A DNA stretch of 64,000 nucleotides, from the NCBI GenBank assembly GCA_037355855.1, contig CM074759.1, positions 3,534,001 through 3,598,000 of the forward strand, in the 5' to 3' direction. The notes under the pieces are model-generated. The model was given only the letters and a program-made list of their open reading frames with translations, did no database searches and was not told where the DNA came from. This document shows positions 33,301 through 43,892 of this stretch, piece by piece; within the stretch, counting starts at the first letter, position 1, and each line of letters opens with the position of its first letter. The position numbers and the translations under genes are program-made. This stretch comes from Pseudo-nitzschia pungens. Taxonomy: Eukaryota; Bacillariophyta; Bacillariophyceae; Bacillariales; Bacillariaceae.

Positions 33301-34219
33301 CGGAAACAATAAGGGCTTGAGTGTGGAAGGACTCAGTGTGGTTGTTGTTGCCGGAGCTTTTGTTGTAGTTCTTGGAGAACTTGTTCTTCGGGCAGTCGGA
33401 CCAATCGTGGTTATGTCCGGGTATCCTGCAGGGGTTCGATTTCTTCTTATTGTGGTTCCCCTTATTGAAGTCCGAGTTGCGTTTGCGCGAGTTATTGTTG
33501 GAGTTGTTCGAGCATTTGTTCTGTTGTCTATTGTTATTTTTGTTGCTTTTCTTGTTGGCTTGGCGCTCGTGACAGCTCATGTGGTCTACAATGAATTGGA
33601 CTGTGGTATCTTCTTGAATTCCACTGTGGATGATCCCATAGTTCTCGATCCATGCAGAGGGGAAGGAGTGTAGGAGAATGGTGAGTTTCTCCACTCTGGA
33701 GAGAGGTGCACTGCTTCCATCTAGTTTCTGGGTTCATTTCATGAGGATAAGAATCCGGTCGGCATGTTCCTTGCATGTAACCGATGGAGTCTTTCTGCAC
33801 TTGGAGCTTCGAAGGTAGGTGTACATGATATCTCTAGCATCTCTGGCATTGCAGTAGAGTTTGGTGAAGTTAAGGAATGCTTGCTTGTATCCTCCAATCT
33901 CTTCTTGAGCATATTGATATTCGTCGGGATCCAGTGGATCCTTTATCATGTCGTTCCACTTGCTTTGGGCGTCGGTGGTGAGGCAACGACTGAAGTGGGT
34001 TAGGTAGATATTGATTGGAAGTCTTAGGAGCTTAGCAGCGTTCCGGAAAGACTCCTCCACAAAGAGCAGTTCTTCCAGACCTCCTGTTTCTGTGAACAGG
34101 GGGACCTTCATGCTGTCGGTCCTGTCCTCGTCGACGTTGTATAGAGTCAAGAGCTTCAGCTTGGTGCGATCAAAAGAGCTCTTGTAGGCGATGGGGGGAT
34201 CTCTGTAGAGGCCTGCCAT
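33301..34219 (-). pseudogene. gag: Gypsy family 1 copy B gag with premature stop
   Basis: On the minus strand it starts MAGLYRDPPIAYKSSF and shares the capsid-like region with copy C. A TGA interrupts it after ILILMK (about 33734-33736). Downstream codons stay in the same frame through TILLHSFPSAWIENYG, an Asn/Lys-rich linker and an unusual zinc-knuckle-like motif, CRIPGHNHDWSDC (C-x4-H-x-H-x4-C). The frame is lost at the deletion junction with pol. Confidence 0.8.
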
Positions 34220-34337
34220 TGTTGAGTTGATTTGATTTGCTGGAGATAAAGGTGCCTCTGTTGTTGAGGCTATCGATAGTTTGGTTTCGAGAGTTCAGTA
34301 CTGAATTCTACTACTACTGTTCCTCCATGAAAGCGGA

Positions 34338-34349
34338 CAGTAATTACTG
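34338..34349. promoter_or_regulatory. Palindrome at primer-binding position, family 1 copy B
   Basis: CAGTAATTACTG abutting the LTR at 34350; identical to the site in copy C. Confidence 0.6.
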
Positions 34350-34658
34350 TGTAACACTCTAAAGTAGAAAATTCGGAGTAGTATGAATAATTGTGTGTTA
34401 TTTCACTTTACGAGATGGGATTCAAAATAAAGAGAGGAAATAATGAGCGATGATGTCATCGCGATCTCCTTATATAATCTACAGCCTCGTATATAACATA
34501 TATTTCGTATGTAACCTTAATCGTATGATCGCTCTCTTCTGCATGCCTGTTCACACATACCAAATATCCATACATGAATATCTCTTTATATTCGATTCCC
34601 ATGTGGGATTTGGTTAATTATTATTCGTAACACTACTAGCCTACACTAGCATGTTACA
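34350..34658 (-). repeat. LTR of gypsy family 1 (copy B, 5' LTR)
   Basis: 309 bp, TGTAACACTC ... GCATGTTACA, close to the LTR of copy A. The flanking pentamers (30791-30795 caagg, 34659-34663 gacct) do not match, so no target duplication supports copy B as a simple insertion. Confidence 0.75.
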
Positions 34659-35040
34659 GACCTACGTACCCTGACCCTTTACCAACATACAAATCAGCGA
34701 TACGGAAGAATTATTCGGAGCTCCATCCGAGCTCTCACTATTTGGAATACTCTCAGTTTAAAAGAACACATCATGCCCAGCATCGATACTTGACATCTCT
34801 AACGTACCTCTAGAGTGGTAGCTTGTGTGCTCATCGTATATGCAATGGCGTTTGAACAGTATCCTCTGTAGTCTCACTATTTGTCAGCACTCTGTGCTGT
34901 ACTGTTGTTGCTGCTCTCCCTGTTTTGCTGACGAGCGAAATCTTTACATATGCGCAGCGCAAAAAGTGTATTTTCTTCCGCTCCTGCTCTCTGACATGTT
35001 TGATGCCCGCCATCCCCATTTGTATTCACTTTTTCTCTTT
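34659..35040. other. Unique intergenic sequence, no gene seen
   Basis: No repeat, hairpin or coding signal was recognised. It is probably the host flank of the foldback element. Confidence 0.4.
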
Positions 35041-35428
35041 TACTACGAGTCCGATAACAATTGAGACTGGTCGTGCGCCTAAAATGTAACCAATTTACAC
35101 GAATTTACACTGAGCATGCAGGGATGGTGCACATACCAATGCCAAAAAATTATTTTGTAGTGGATAAATTCCTATAACCCTTCATAGTATGCTATTTTGT
35201 TAGTGGAAATCCCTTGTTCGAGTGCCTTACTAAACTCTTTATAAAAATCACATTTTTTGACACCACAGTTCTTTGCATCAGAATAACGAGAACACATACC
35301 GAACACCTTGACCATGGTGGATCCAGCAGATACCAGAGCCAAAGCGCGTAGCAAACTGCAACTTAGCAGGGAGTTAGGGCAACAGCGAGCGATGCTAACA
35401 GCGAGTGGTTTCAACGCGTCGATATAAT

Positions 35429-35740
35429 ACAGGGGGGGGACAGCAAGCAGCAGCAACGCGTCGATAATAAAGCAAGCAGCAACGCGTCAATAATACAAGG
35501 GGGGCAGCAAGCAGCAGCAACGCAAGCAGCAGCAAGCAGCAGCAACGTGTCGATAATACAAGGGGGACAGCAAGCAGCAGCAACGCGTCGATAATACAGG
35601 GGGGGGACAGCAAGCAGCAGCAACGTGTCGATAATACAGGGAAGGACAGCAAGCAGCAACGCGTTGATAATACAGGGGGGACAGCAAGCAGCAAGCAGCC
35701 ACGCGTCGATATAATAAAGGGGGGGGGGCAGCAAGGAGCG
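35429..35740 (-). repeat. Minisatellite arm of foldback (left)
   Basis: About eight degenerate units containing cgtcgataatacaggggg and cagcaagcagcagcaacg. Its inverted partner is at 36985-37345. Confidence 0.8.
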
Positions 35741-35845
35741 ACCGCCACAACCACAACCACCACCATCAGCAGCAGCAGCAGCAGCAGCAGCACGCGGCAA
35801 ACCCAATGCCAGTGCCGGTGCCAGTGCCAACGAAACCGCCTCCAA

Positions 35846-35988
35846 GCGCGAGAGCGAGCACTCGTACCGCCCGAGCATTTACGTCGCGCCCCCGCACGGC
35901 GTCTTTCCGTACGGCAACATTCTCAGCCTGCTCGGATTCCCGGCGCTCTTCGGCTCGACCTTTCGGGGCCTCGCCTCGTCGGCCGCCC
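35846..35988 (+). pseudogene. Possible DGAT2-like acyltransferase fragment
   Basis: One frame reads YRPSIYVAPPHGVFPYGN followed by ILSLLGFPALFG and TFRGLASSAA. A PHG box in a hydrophobic strand followed by a glycine-rich segment and RGLAxS is typical of the DGAT2/MOGAT acyltransferase core (HPHG motif; here PPHG). The stretch is GC-rich, unlike its surroundings, and is flanked by CAG and minisatellite repeats. About 48 codons are convincing; after that the likeness ends and a different frame (MVEAYNAYARYTLRPIY, from 36000) may continue it. I infer a gene piece captured by the foldback element. It may be coincidence. Confidence 0.35.
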
Positions 35989-36239
35989 ATCGTCTCAATG
36001 GTCGAAGCCTACAATGCGTACGCACGGTACACCCTCCGACCGATCTACGAGCTGCAGGCGAGGATCCGAGCGAGCAGCAGCAGCCGCAAAAGCGGTCCGG
36101 CTTCGGCTTTTGCTTCGGCTTCGCAAGCAGCAGCAAAGCGTCAAAAATACAGGGGGGGACAGCAAGTAGCAAACAGCAGCGAATAACGTACATGGGTTTT
36201 GCGGTGTGGCTGCAGTGGCACGTCACAGTTGGCGTGCTA

Positions 36240-36950
36240 CAGCTGAGCGCCATGGTCGATTTCAATTTGGTTGTATTTCTTGATGGTTGTTTAGTGGATT
36301 TTGCTTTTGCAGAGTTGCAAAAATAGAAATAATGAATTAGAGTTTGCTCCAGTTTGTTTGAAATAGGTTTTCGATTGTACCAAACACCATAAGTCTTAGT
36401 GGGAATGAGGTCAGCGGACGCGTCTAAGTATAGGATAACTCCTGGGATTGAGGTCGACCGACGTGTCCATGTATGGAGAAGTGGTGGGAATGCGACGCGT
36501 CCAAGTATGGAGAAGTGGTGGGAATGAGGTTGACCGACGCGTCCATGTATAGGAGAACTGCTGGGACTGAGAGGTGTTGGACCTCTCTTTAGCTATTGTA
36601 GATCTACAAGTCTGGATATCGAACATACCGGTACATGAACGTCCGGAAAAACACGAGTGGATCAATCGATCAATTTGCTGCTAGATGGCCTATGTTTGAT
36701 ATCCACCAATGGAGATGAATGTAATGGAATCCCACAAGTTTTCGATACTTAGATGTGGGAGTGACACGGGAGTGATCGACTGCCAGCAGCGCTATTGGTA
36801 TACAATCGAAAACCTATCTGAAATAAACTTGAGCAACTCTAATTCATTATTTCTATTTTTGCAACTCTGTAAAAGCAAAATCCACTAAACAACCACTAAG
36901 AAATACAACCAAATCGAAATCGACCATGGTGGAGACGCGACAATCGACTA
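36240..36950. mobile_element. Inner inverted-repeat element with minisatellite
   Basis: Arms of about 150 bp (36240-36395 and 36795-36950) begin ccatggtcgatttc and contain ttttgcttttgcagagttgc. Between them lies a roughly 60-bp tandem repeat around gacgcgtccatgtatgg (36410-36560). A related, partly rearranged copy lies at 50330-50960, so this is an element family of its own lodged in the foldback core. Confidence 0.65.
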
Positions 36951-36984
36951 TAGCGCTCAGCGCGCTACCACTCAGGGGATTACA

Positions 36985-37345
36985 ATGCAGCTTGCTGCTT
37001 GCTGTCCCCCCTTTATTATTGACGCGTTAGTTGCTGCTTGCTGTCCCCCCTGTATTATTGACGCGTTGCTGCTTGCTTTATTATCGACGTGTTGCTACTG
37101 CTTCCTGCTTGCTGTCCCCCCCTGTATTATCGACGCGCTGTTGCTTGCTGTCCCGCCCCCCCTGTATTATCGACGCGTTGCTGCTTGCTGCTGCTTGTTG
37201 TCCCCCCCTGTATCATCGACGCGTTGCTGCTGCTTGCTGTCCCCCCTGTATTATCGACGCGTTGCTGCTGTTTGCTGTCCCCCCTGTATTATCAACGCGC
37301 TGCTGCTGTTTGCTGCCCCCCCCCTGTATTATATCGACGCGTTGA
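36985..37345 (+). repeat. Minisatellite arm of foldback (right)
   Basis: Units such as ttattgacgcgttgctgctt, inverted relative to 35429-35740. Confidence 0.8.
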
Positions 37346-38038
37346 AACCACTCTCTGGCTCTGGTATCTGCCGGATCCACCATGGTCAAGGTGTTCGTCG
37401 GTATGTGTTCTCGTTGTTGTGATGCGAACACCAAAAATGTGATTTTTTAAAGAGATTGGAAAGGCACTCAAACAAGGGGTTTCCACTAACAAAATAGCAT
37501 TGTATAAGAGGTTATAACAATTTCGTTACTACAGAATAATTTTTTGGCATTGGTATGTGCACCTTCCCTGCACGCTCAGTGTACCTTCGTGTAAATTGGT
37601 TACATTTTGGGGGCATACTCGACCAGTCTCAATTGTTATCGGACTCGTAGTACGGTACAGAGAGTAAGTTACGAGTAACAGTAGGTTGCGTTTATGGTAG
37701 TTGTACGTAGATTAAGGTTTGAAATAAAGTTTCATTGCAGCCCGACCGATTGGAAAGTTCGCGCCAAGCAAAAAAGTAAGGTTACGGAAACGCGCCCATT
37801 TTTTTGATGCCGGTTTTCGACCGTTTTGACCTTGCTCGCCGCCTGCCACACAAATGCTTTCGTTTTGCGCGCCTCAAGGCCCGCATTGTGGTGTTCATCG
37901 TGTTTTCCTTCGTGATCATTCAGTGGCGCTGTAATTCCAACCCAAACTGACATTTTACATTATTCGCAGCCTGGAAAAAGTCAACAACCCTTAGTCAATC
38001 AACGTAAGATTTACCACATCAATCAGAATAATTTCAAG

Positions 38039-38894
38039 ATGTTCGAAGCGCAAATGCAAGATGGGAAAACGTTCAAGGCAATAATTGAGGCCATTAAAGA
38101 TCTGGTCCAAGATTGCAACTTGGACTGTAGTGAAGAAGAGGTATCCATACAGTCTATGGATTCAGCCCACGTATCCCTTGTTGCCGTTCGGCTCAGTGCG
38201 GGTGGGTTTTCCAATTATCGTTGTGACAGGCCAAACTCGCTTGGAATCAACACGGCCAATATGTCGAAAATCCTAAAAATGCTGGGCAAAGACGACTCGA
38301 TCACTTTCAAAGCAGAAGATGACGCACCTGACAACCTTACCATGTTGTTCGAGGGGGGAAATACGACAATTGCCGATTTTGGTAAGTGCACCATTAATCT
38401 TTTGTTGAATTCGCAGTTTGAGAATGAAAATTTACCATTCTCAATTTAACTCTTTTGTTTCAGATTTGAAATTAATGGATATCGAATCCGAACAGCTCGG
38501 AATCCCCGATACCCCATACCAATGCACAGTTCAAATGAATGCTGACGAGTTTCAAAGAATCGTCCGCGATCTCCAACTTCTGGGAGATACTTGTACCATC
38601 AAGTGCGGCAAAGAGGGCATCCGCTTTAGTGTTACGGGGAACATTGGTAGTGGGAATATCCTTATTCGCAGCAATGATGACCAAAACGAGAAAGACCGTG
38701 TCACCATCACAATGGACGAAGAAGTGGAACTGAATTTTGCCCTTCGATACCTCAACTTCTTCACAAAAGCGACTCCTCTTTCATCCACTGTCATTATTTC
38801 TATGTCCCCTGACGTTCCAGTTGTCGTCGAATATCCCATCGAAGATTTTGGTCACATCAAATTTTACTTGGCACCCAAGATCGAGGAGGATTAA
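38039..38894 (+). CDS. PCNA: Proliferating cell nuclear antigen (sliding clamp), two exons
   Basis: Exon 1 is 38039-38381 and exon 2 is 38464-38894, giving 257 residues against about 260 for the family. PCNA forms the homotrimeric ring that tethers replicative polymerases and repair factors to DNA in the nucleus. Diagnostic segments: MFEAQMQDGKTFKAIIEAI at the start, YRCDRPNSLGINTANMSKIL (DNA-facing loop and helix), LMDIESEQLGIPDT (interdomain connector that binds PIP-box partners) and the tail FYLAPKIEED. The intron has perfect ends (GTAAGT ... TTTCAG) and splits the codon before LKLMD. Retaining it would stop translation at 38449. The foldback element ends only 384 bp upstream. Confidence 0.97.
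38382..38463 (+). other. PCNA intron
   Basis: 82 bp, GTAAGT donor and tttgtttcag acceptor. A weaker internal tcgcag at 38411-38416 would shift the frame. Confidence 0.93.
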
Positions 38895-39330
38895 CAATAT
38901 GGGATTGGTGACTCTATTTATCGAACGACGATAACTCATACTACATAGTCTTTGTGTTTCGTTGACCCCATTAAAACCATAGCATGCGAAATATCTGCTG
39001 GAATGACCATACGAAAACTGAAGCTCGACACATTTGCGTTGCTTTCTAATTACTGTAGGTCTACTCAAGCACCAAGGCATATTGAGCCCTCCAAAATCAA
39101 CTATAATAGTCAGCAGATACTTTCTACCTGTACAAAACCGACGTGTGGGATATTCGAGCTATTCTGAAAGGAAATAGTGCGAACTTCAACGGAACGCGTC
39201 TTTAATATAAGCGGGGTTAGTGATAAAAATATGCCAATCACTCAAATGGAGCAATGGAGGATACCGCTTGATGATGAACGCGTCCAGCAACTCCAGCTTT
39301 CGTGTGACTTTTTTGGACGGAAATAAGATC
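38895..39330. other. Convergent intergenic region
   Basis: 436 bp between the PCNA stop and the stop of the minus-strand gene. It must hold both 3' ends. No repeat and no clear terminator motif were seen. Confidence 0.5.
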
Positions 39331-42300
39331 CTAAGCGTACCGTGAAACTATTTTCTGCAGAGATCTCAAGTCGGAACAATCAATTGACGAAACACCCTCA
39401 TGTTCTCTAACTTCGTACCCTCTTCCATTACGTTTATAAACCAAGATGGCTTTCGTCACCAGAATTTCTGGAATAAGAGTCAAACGAACAGTTATACCAT
39501 TGTTTCGTGTTTGCAAAAGAACATGAGGGAAATCAAAAGTGACCGTAGCCTTTCCTTCATCATTGATCACATTGAACGCACGCGCAGACTGATCTAACTT
39601 TCCAAGAAACTGGCCAAGTTTTAGCAGAGAATCTTGAAGTGAGGAAGAATCCATCGGAATAGAGATCTCTCCATCTGCAAGCATATCAAGGTGCCTTCGG
39701 TGAAAATCGAGCATGCAGCTATTATCGCTATTGGAAGTGGATGTGATGGGTCCAATAACAACTCCAGGATCAGAGTTCGAATCGAACATGACATGAGTTG
39801 TGACACCAAAAATAGAATGGAGGAATTTCAATTTCAATACATGGTCATCCTTTAACTCTTCAAAACAGAAGCCATACAGACCCATTTGGGCAGTTGCCTG
39901 ACAAAGAACACAAGCTCGAGGAGCAGTGCAAGCATCAATTATATCACATGAAAACTTTTCCCGATGTATCTTAGCTCTGAGCTCTGAAATTTCTCTCTCA
40001 ATTTGTTCGGTGCTACGTGTAGGTGATGTACAAGGTACGCAGTCAGGGAGTTCGGTCATTGAATTTTCCAGGATTTTCGTTTGCTTCACAATTTCAACTT
40101 CATTGCGCTGTACCACACTGATGAGCTGTGCCAAGAATGAAATTTCAATTGGCAGCCACTCAGCCAGAATTACCTTATTTGCTACAAAACGACTTTTTGT
40201 AATCGAAGTCTGTTCCCTACTTTCTGATTTGGATGCCAGCATGCGCCTGACTTCTTGAATCAAAACATTTGCGCACGAAAGGATTTCGACGTCGGGCGGG
40301 TCTATCATCGTAAGTGACGTTCGAATTCTCTCTCTTCTCATCATTGAAAGCGATAAATTCGTGAGCAACGTAGCGAAATCCCATTCCTGGTCCAACTCAG
40401 GTGTGTGTAAGAGGGTTTTTGAAATGGTATTGGCGGACTCGTTTGGATTCTGTCGAAGCTAAGAAAAAGAATTTTATGAGAAACAGCATAATTCAAATGA
40501 TAGAACAATAGTTACAAGGTTCATTTTCTTCTCACAGAAATTGCAATTTTGTACTTACAAACCCAATACAAAGCGATAGCGAGGAGCTGCTAGCAGAACC
40601 ATCCTTCTTAAGTTGTTCTTTTTGATTCGGCGGATTGTTGTCGAAAGCTCCACCAAAGGAATTAATGCCATCAAGATCTTCATTCTGGCCTGGAGAAGCA
40701 TTCTCTTCTATCGTCGTTGACTGTTTCGTCCTACTAGTTTCACATTCGACACAAGCACGGTCCAATTTAGTTCTTCCGGCACTTGATGACTTCGGCGAAA
40801 GTTCCATCGCTCCTTTCGAATTAATCGTGCCAAGATCTGCGATGAAATCCCACGTTCGCTGTTCGCCAGCTCTCCCAGCTGCCGGCATTGGAGTTGTTGA
40901 AGCAGCCTTGTCTTCCGAACCAGTAATCGCTGGTGACATATGTAATGAAGCCAAGGGTGGTGCAACCGCATTGGACGGAGAATTATTGGTTTCAGTCGCA
41001 CTACATGCAAATGAATTTCGAGATTTCGGTACAAGTACCACATTTTTTTTTTCGTTTCTTGAAATATTTTGATTCGCCCTGTCGGCATCTAGAGATGTAC
41101 GACTTGCTGGACTGAAAATTGAACTAGATCGTCTGTTTCTCTTTTTCCGTTTGTTAGACGACATTCGTCGCTTCGATTGATTATCAGAAAAGCGATCCTC
41201 CCATGCAGATAGGATGATATTGTTTTGTTTCGTCTCCTTTGTGATATCCTCTTCCTCTTGAGTGGACTCCTTGGGATTCATTGAATAGCGTTTCCGAGTG
41301 ACCTCTTGTGACACAGGGGTTAGGTGGCCCGCTGGTCTGTCTATGTCATATTCCACAGCAGATGGAAATCCGAACTGAACACGCCTCGGTTTGTTTGCGT
41401 AATTTGATTCGGAGAAAGCAACGAAGTTCTTGACAGATTTCGAAGGTGTTCTGTAATGGTTCGTGATGCTTCTTACACTAATCGGCCTCGGATTCGAGAA
41501 GCTGATTCAGCCAATAATTATTTAGAGGGAAAAAATATGCAGTTGTTAGTGTTGCAGTGAGTGAAGTGCGAGACACAAGATGCACAATAAGGTGCAGAAT
41601 CGGTTCTCTCCTTTTCTGCTTACCATCCCTTCGAAGGAGGAACTCTATTCGCTGAAAAGGGTCTATATTGCGTAGGAACCTTGTGATTCCCGTGTGACAT
41701 CAAACCCTGTTTCAAATGTTCAGCACGAACTATTTCTTCGATCCGCTCTGATTGTTCATCTTCTTCGTCAGAAGAAGCGAATAAGAGTGGACTGTTCTGT
41801 TCACCTCCAGCAGTATTAGAATCGCATTTCCATAAGCAAAGTGCGTCATTCTCGGTGTCAACATGGTCGCTAGAAGCAGAATCGTCCCTTTCTACCGAAT
41901 AACTCGATAGAGAACAATCCTTTTGAGCACCCGATCTCGTCGAAGTAGGACGCCGCCGTCTACGCCTCTTTTTGTTATGTTGGCGTCGAACGTCACTGCC
42001 GTAGCGCTTTGCCGATAGGAGCAGCAGCGGGCGAGATCCAGCCGTAGGTGGGGTCATAGTGAAGTCGGTAAAATAGCTTGTAGCGCCATTAGTGAAATCC
42101 GCGTTAGTCTCAAGAGGTGTCGACGAGGAAGACGAGTAGTTTAATAATAAGTACTTATGCTGACTTCCATAATGATTCGGGACTGGTGATTGTACGGATT
42201 GATCGTATGCTATGACTGATCCTGGTGGGTTGTCTGGAGGAAGTAGCTGATTGTCCACTTCTTCGAGCTCTTGCGTGTCTTTCTTGGATAAAAGTTTGTC

Positions 42301-42477
42301 TTTCTTTAAACTTGATGAAGGCCCATCCATAGTAACAGAACAACCAGAAGGTAAATCAGTTTTATCTCGTTCGGTACTTTCGTTGATGGCAACAGTATTG
42401 CCATTAGAATCAACAAACATGTTTTCAATTCCGGACGGAAGCCTGGAGGAAGGTCTTGCCTGAAGGCGAGGAATCAT
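39331..42477 (-). CDS. Candidate KNL1/Spc105-like kinetochore scaffold, three exons
   Basis: Joining 42477-41624, 41501-40559 and 40458-39331 gives 974 residues in one frame. The first ATG in frame is at 42477; about 40 more codons are open upstream without ATG. Residues 1-600 are disordered and rich in Ser and basic runs. Around residue 325 is a PP1-docking RVxF motif (RRVQFGFPSAVEYDID), and around 517 a MELT-type motif (AMELSPK). Residues about 610-760 are helical or coiled (IEREISELRAKIHREKF). The C-terminal 220 residues look like alternating strands and helices, compatible with paired RWD domains. Motif order and size fit KNL1, which recruits Bub proteins and PP1 at kinetochores. Overall identity is low, so a different coiled-coil PP1-binding protein remains possible. 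Confidence 0.5.
40459..40558 (-). other. Intron 2 of the KNL1-like gene
   Basis: 100 bp on the minus strand, GTAAGT donor after CIGF and ttttcttag acceptor before LRQNPNES. Phase 0. Confidence 0.85.
41502..41623 (-). other. Intron 1 of the KNL1-like gene
   Basis: 122 bp on the minus strand, GTAAGC donor and ctgaatcag acceptor. It splits a codon (TG/C). Splicing restores a frame that reads directly into the RVxF segment. Confidence 0.85.
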
Positions 42478-42802
42478 TTCGTTTCGTTCCAACCGATGGA
42501 TCTCCAGGTCGTACCGTCTTTCAACTTTTTTATCACCAAAAAAATAGTTCCAGTACCCAACAAATTTAAAATCCCGTCTTCCCGTGCGAACTTCCACTTT
42601 AATTTAAAATGAAAAAAAACTTTCGTACGGTATGTCAAAATATGTTTGTAGCGCAACTTTCCATCCTATTTCCCTGCGACGTGAGATGGAGTGGAGGTAA
42701 GTTAATCTTACCAGAAGTTAGATGAAGGAACCCAGATACCGTACGACGAGTACTTCGAGAGTGTTCTCTGAACTTACGAATACTTTTAGTCGTAAGGCTT
42801 AC

Positions 42803-42899
42803 GTACTACGGAATTCCTATCAGCTGTCCCCCGGTTTCCGTAGAAATTAGTAGTTGATGATGTAGAACCAGGGGACAGCTGATAGGAACTTTGTAGTAC
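42803..42899. mobile_element. 97-bp hairpin MITE
   Basis: Perfect 16-bp arms cctatcagctgtcccc (42816-42831) and complement (42871-42886), with outer gtactac/gtagtac pairs at 42803 and 42893. It is followed by an accggt repeat. It lies about 330 bp upstream of the KNL1-like start codon. Confidence 0.65.
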
Positions 42900-43687
42900 C
42901 GGTACCGGTACCGGTACTTCATAATACCGTGACCATTTCAAATCGTTGTTTTCCTCCTTTTCAGTTTTTTGCGTGGGGCTTCGGGGGATGGGACTGCCTG
43001 CGCTGAGCTTTTTCCTTGGTTTGTATCCGAAACTACGAGTAAGGTTACGGGTACATTGGACATCTAACGTAGAGTAGAGATAAAGTACGAAGTAAGGCCT
43101 TACTGGTACTGAGTCTGCGGGAAATCATTTTTTCCTACAATTGGTCCTCCAAAAAACATGTGTTGAGGGAATCAAAACCAGGGGTCATAATATAAGAAGG
43201 GGTATGCCACGAAGTCTGTCCGTCGCCCGTGTTCGACGTACAAATACTAGTAAAAAAAAAATGGCACTCCATATTCCATGTGTGGTCCAATTTAGAAAAA
43301 TTTCCCTCAACCTCAATTTTTTTTTTCCACTTTCACTGCATAATACTAACAAAAACTATTACACTTCAATCTATAACAACTCCATCAAAAATTGTAACAA
43401 AACAATATTTGAATATTGTATCTAGCCCAATTTTTTACAGGGATTATGAATATGTAACTGCTTTTCACTCTAGATGGATGGAAGATAAAGTAATTTATTT
43501 GGATGGATGGTCCAAATTTTGGTTCCAAGTGGAAGCTTTTAATTGAATAAAAATAAAACGGATGACGGACGGACGATCCGATTTTGTATTTTATATTCCA
43601 GGTGGAAGGCACAGATCACTGGTAGTTTGAATCAGCAATATCAGACAGCAGATGGATGTAAACTGAAAAAGGTACTTACTACTTGAC

Positions 43688-43878
43688 TGCCGTGCACCAA
43701 AATACAGTCACGAGTCCACTCGGGACTGGATTAAGGATAAGGATAAAAGAATCAGCGAGCCGACAGAATCGCTGATTCGGAGGGCTCTTAGAACTGTAGC
43801 AAATAGACTAACCAATAGGGCTCACAATTTGCATATCACTACTATCGTAAACACTACTAGTAGACCCGGGGTATGGCA
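43688..43878 (+). repeat. 5' LTR, gypsy family 2
   Basis: TGCCGTGCACC ... GGTATGGCA, 191 bp, with TGCC/GGCA inverted ends. Confidence 0.95.
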
Positions 43879-43892
43879 TGATTTTAAAATCA
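43879..43892. promoter_or_regulatory. Palindrome at primer-binding position, family 2
   Basis: TGATTTTAAAATCA is a perfect 14-bp palindrome starting at the first base after the 5' LTR. It is conserved exactly in copy D (60434-60447) and copy E (7087-7100, minus). It lacks the TGG start expected of a site complementary to a tRNA CCA end. Confidence 0.65.

Larger units (their letters stand above)
35041..37654. mobile_element. Foldback element with long inverted arms
   Basis: The outer tips are exact inverted copies (tactacgagtccgataaca at 35041 and its complement ending at 37654). The inverted match, with substitutions and small gaps, continues inward to about 35427 and from about 37345. Next come minisatellite arms built on a roughly 40-bp unit (cagcaacgcgtcgataatac plus a G run) at 35429-35740, and inverted at 36985-37345. 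The core is asymmetric: 35750-36180 is GC-rich with protein-like sequence, and 36240-36950 is a second inverted-repeat element. This is foldback-type architecture, and no transposase was recognised. Confidence 0.75.

Noticed and set aside
30796..34658. Copy B as a simple insertion into copy C gag
   Set aside because: The flanking pentamers differ (caagg and gacct), the two LTRs are clearly diverged, and the rest of copy C is not found after 34658. A rearrangement is more likely.
35395..35793. Leu/Cys-rich proteins encoded in the foldback arms
   Set aside because: They are translations of the minisatellite units, mirrored in the other arm, without independent support.
42477..42597. Start of the KNL1-like gene at the beginning of its open frame (42597)
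   Set aside because: That codon is GTG, not ATG. The first in-frame ATG is at 42477; an upstream exon cannot be excluded.
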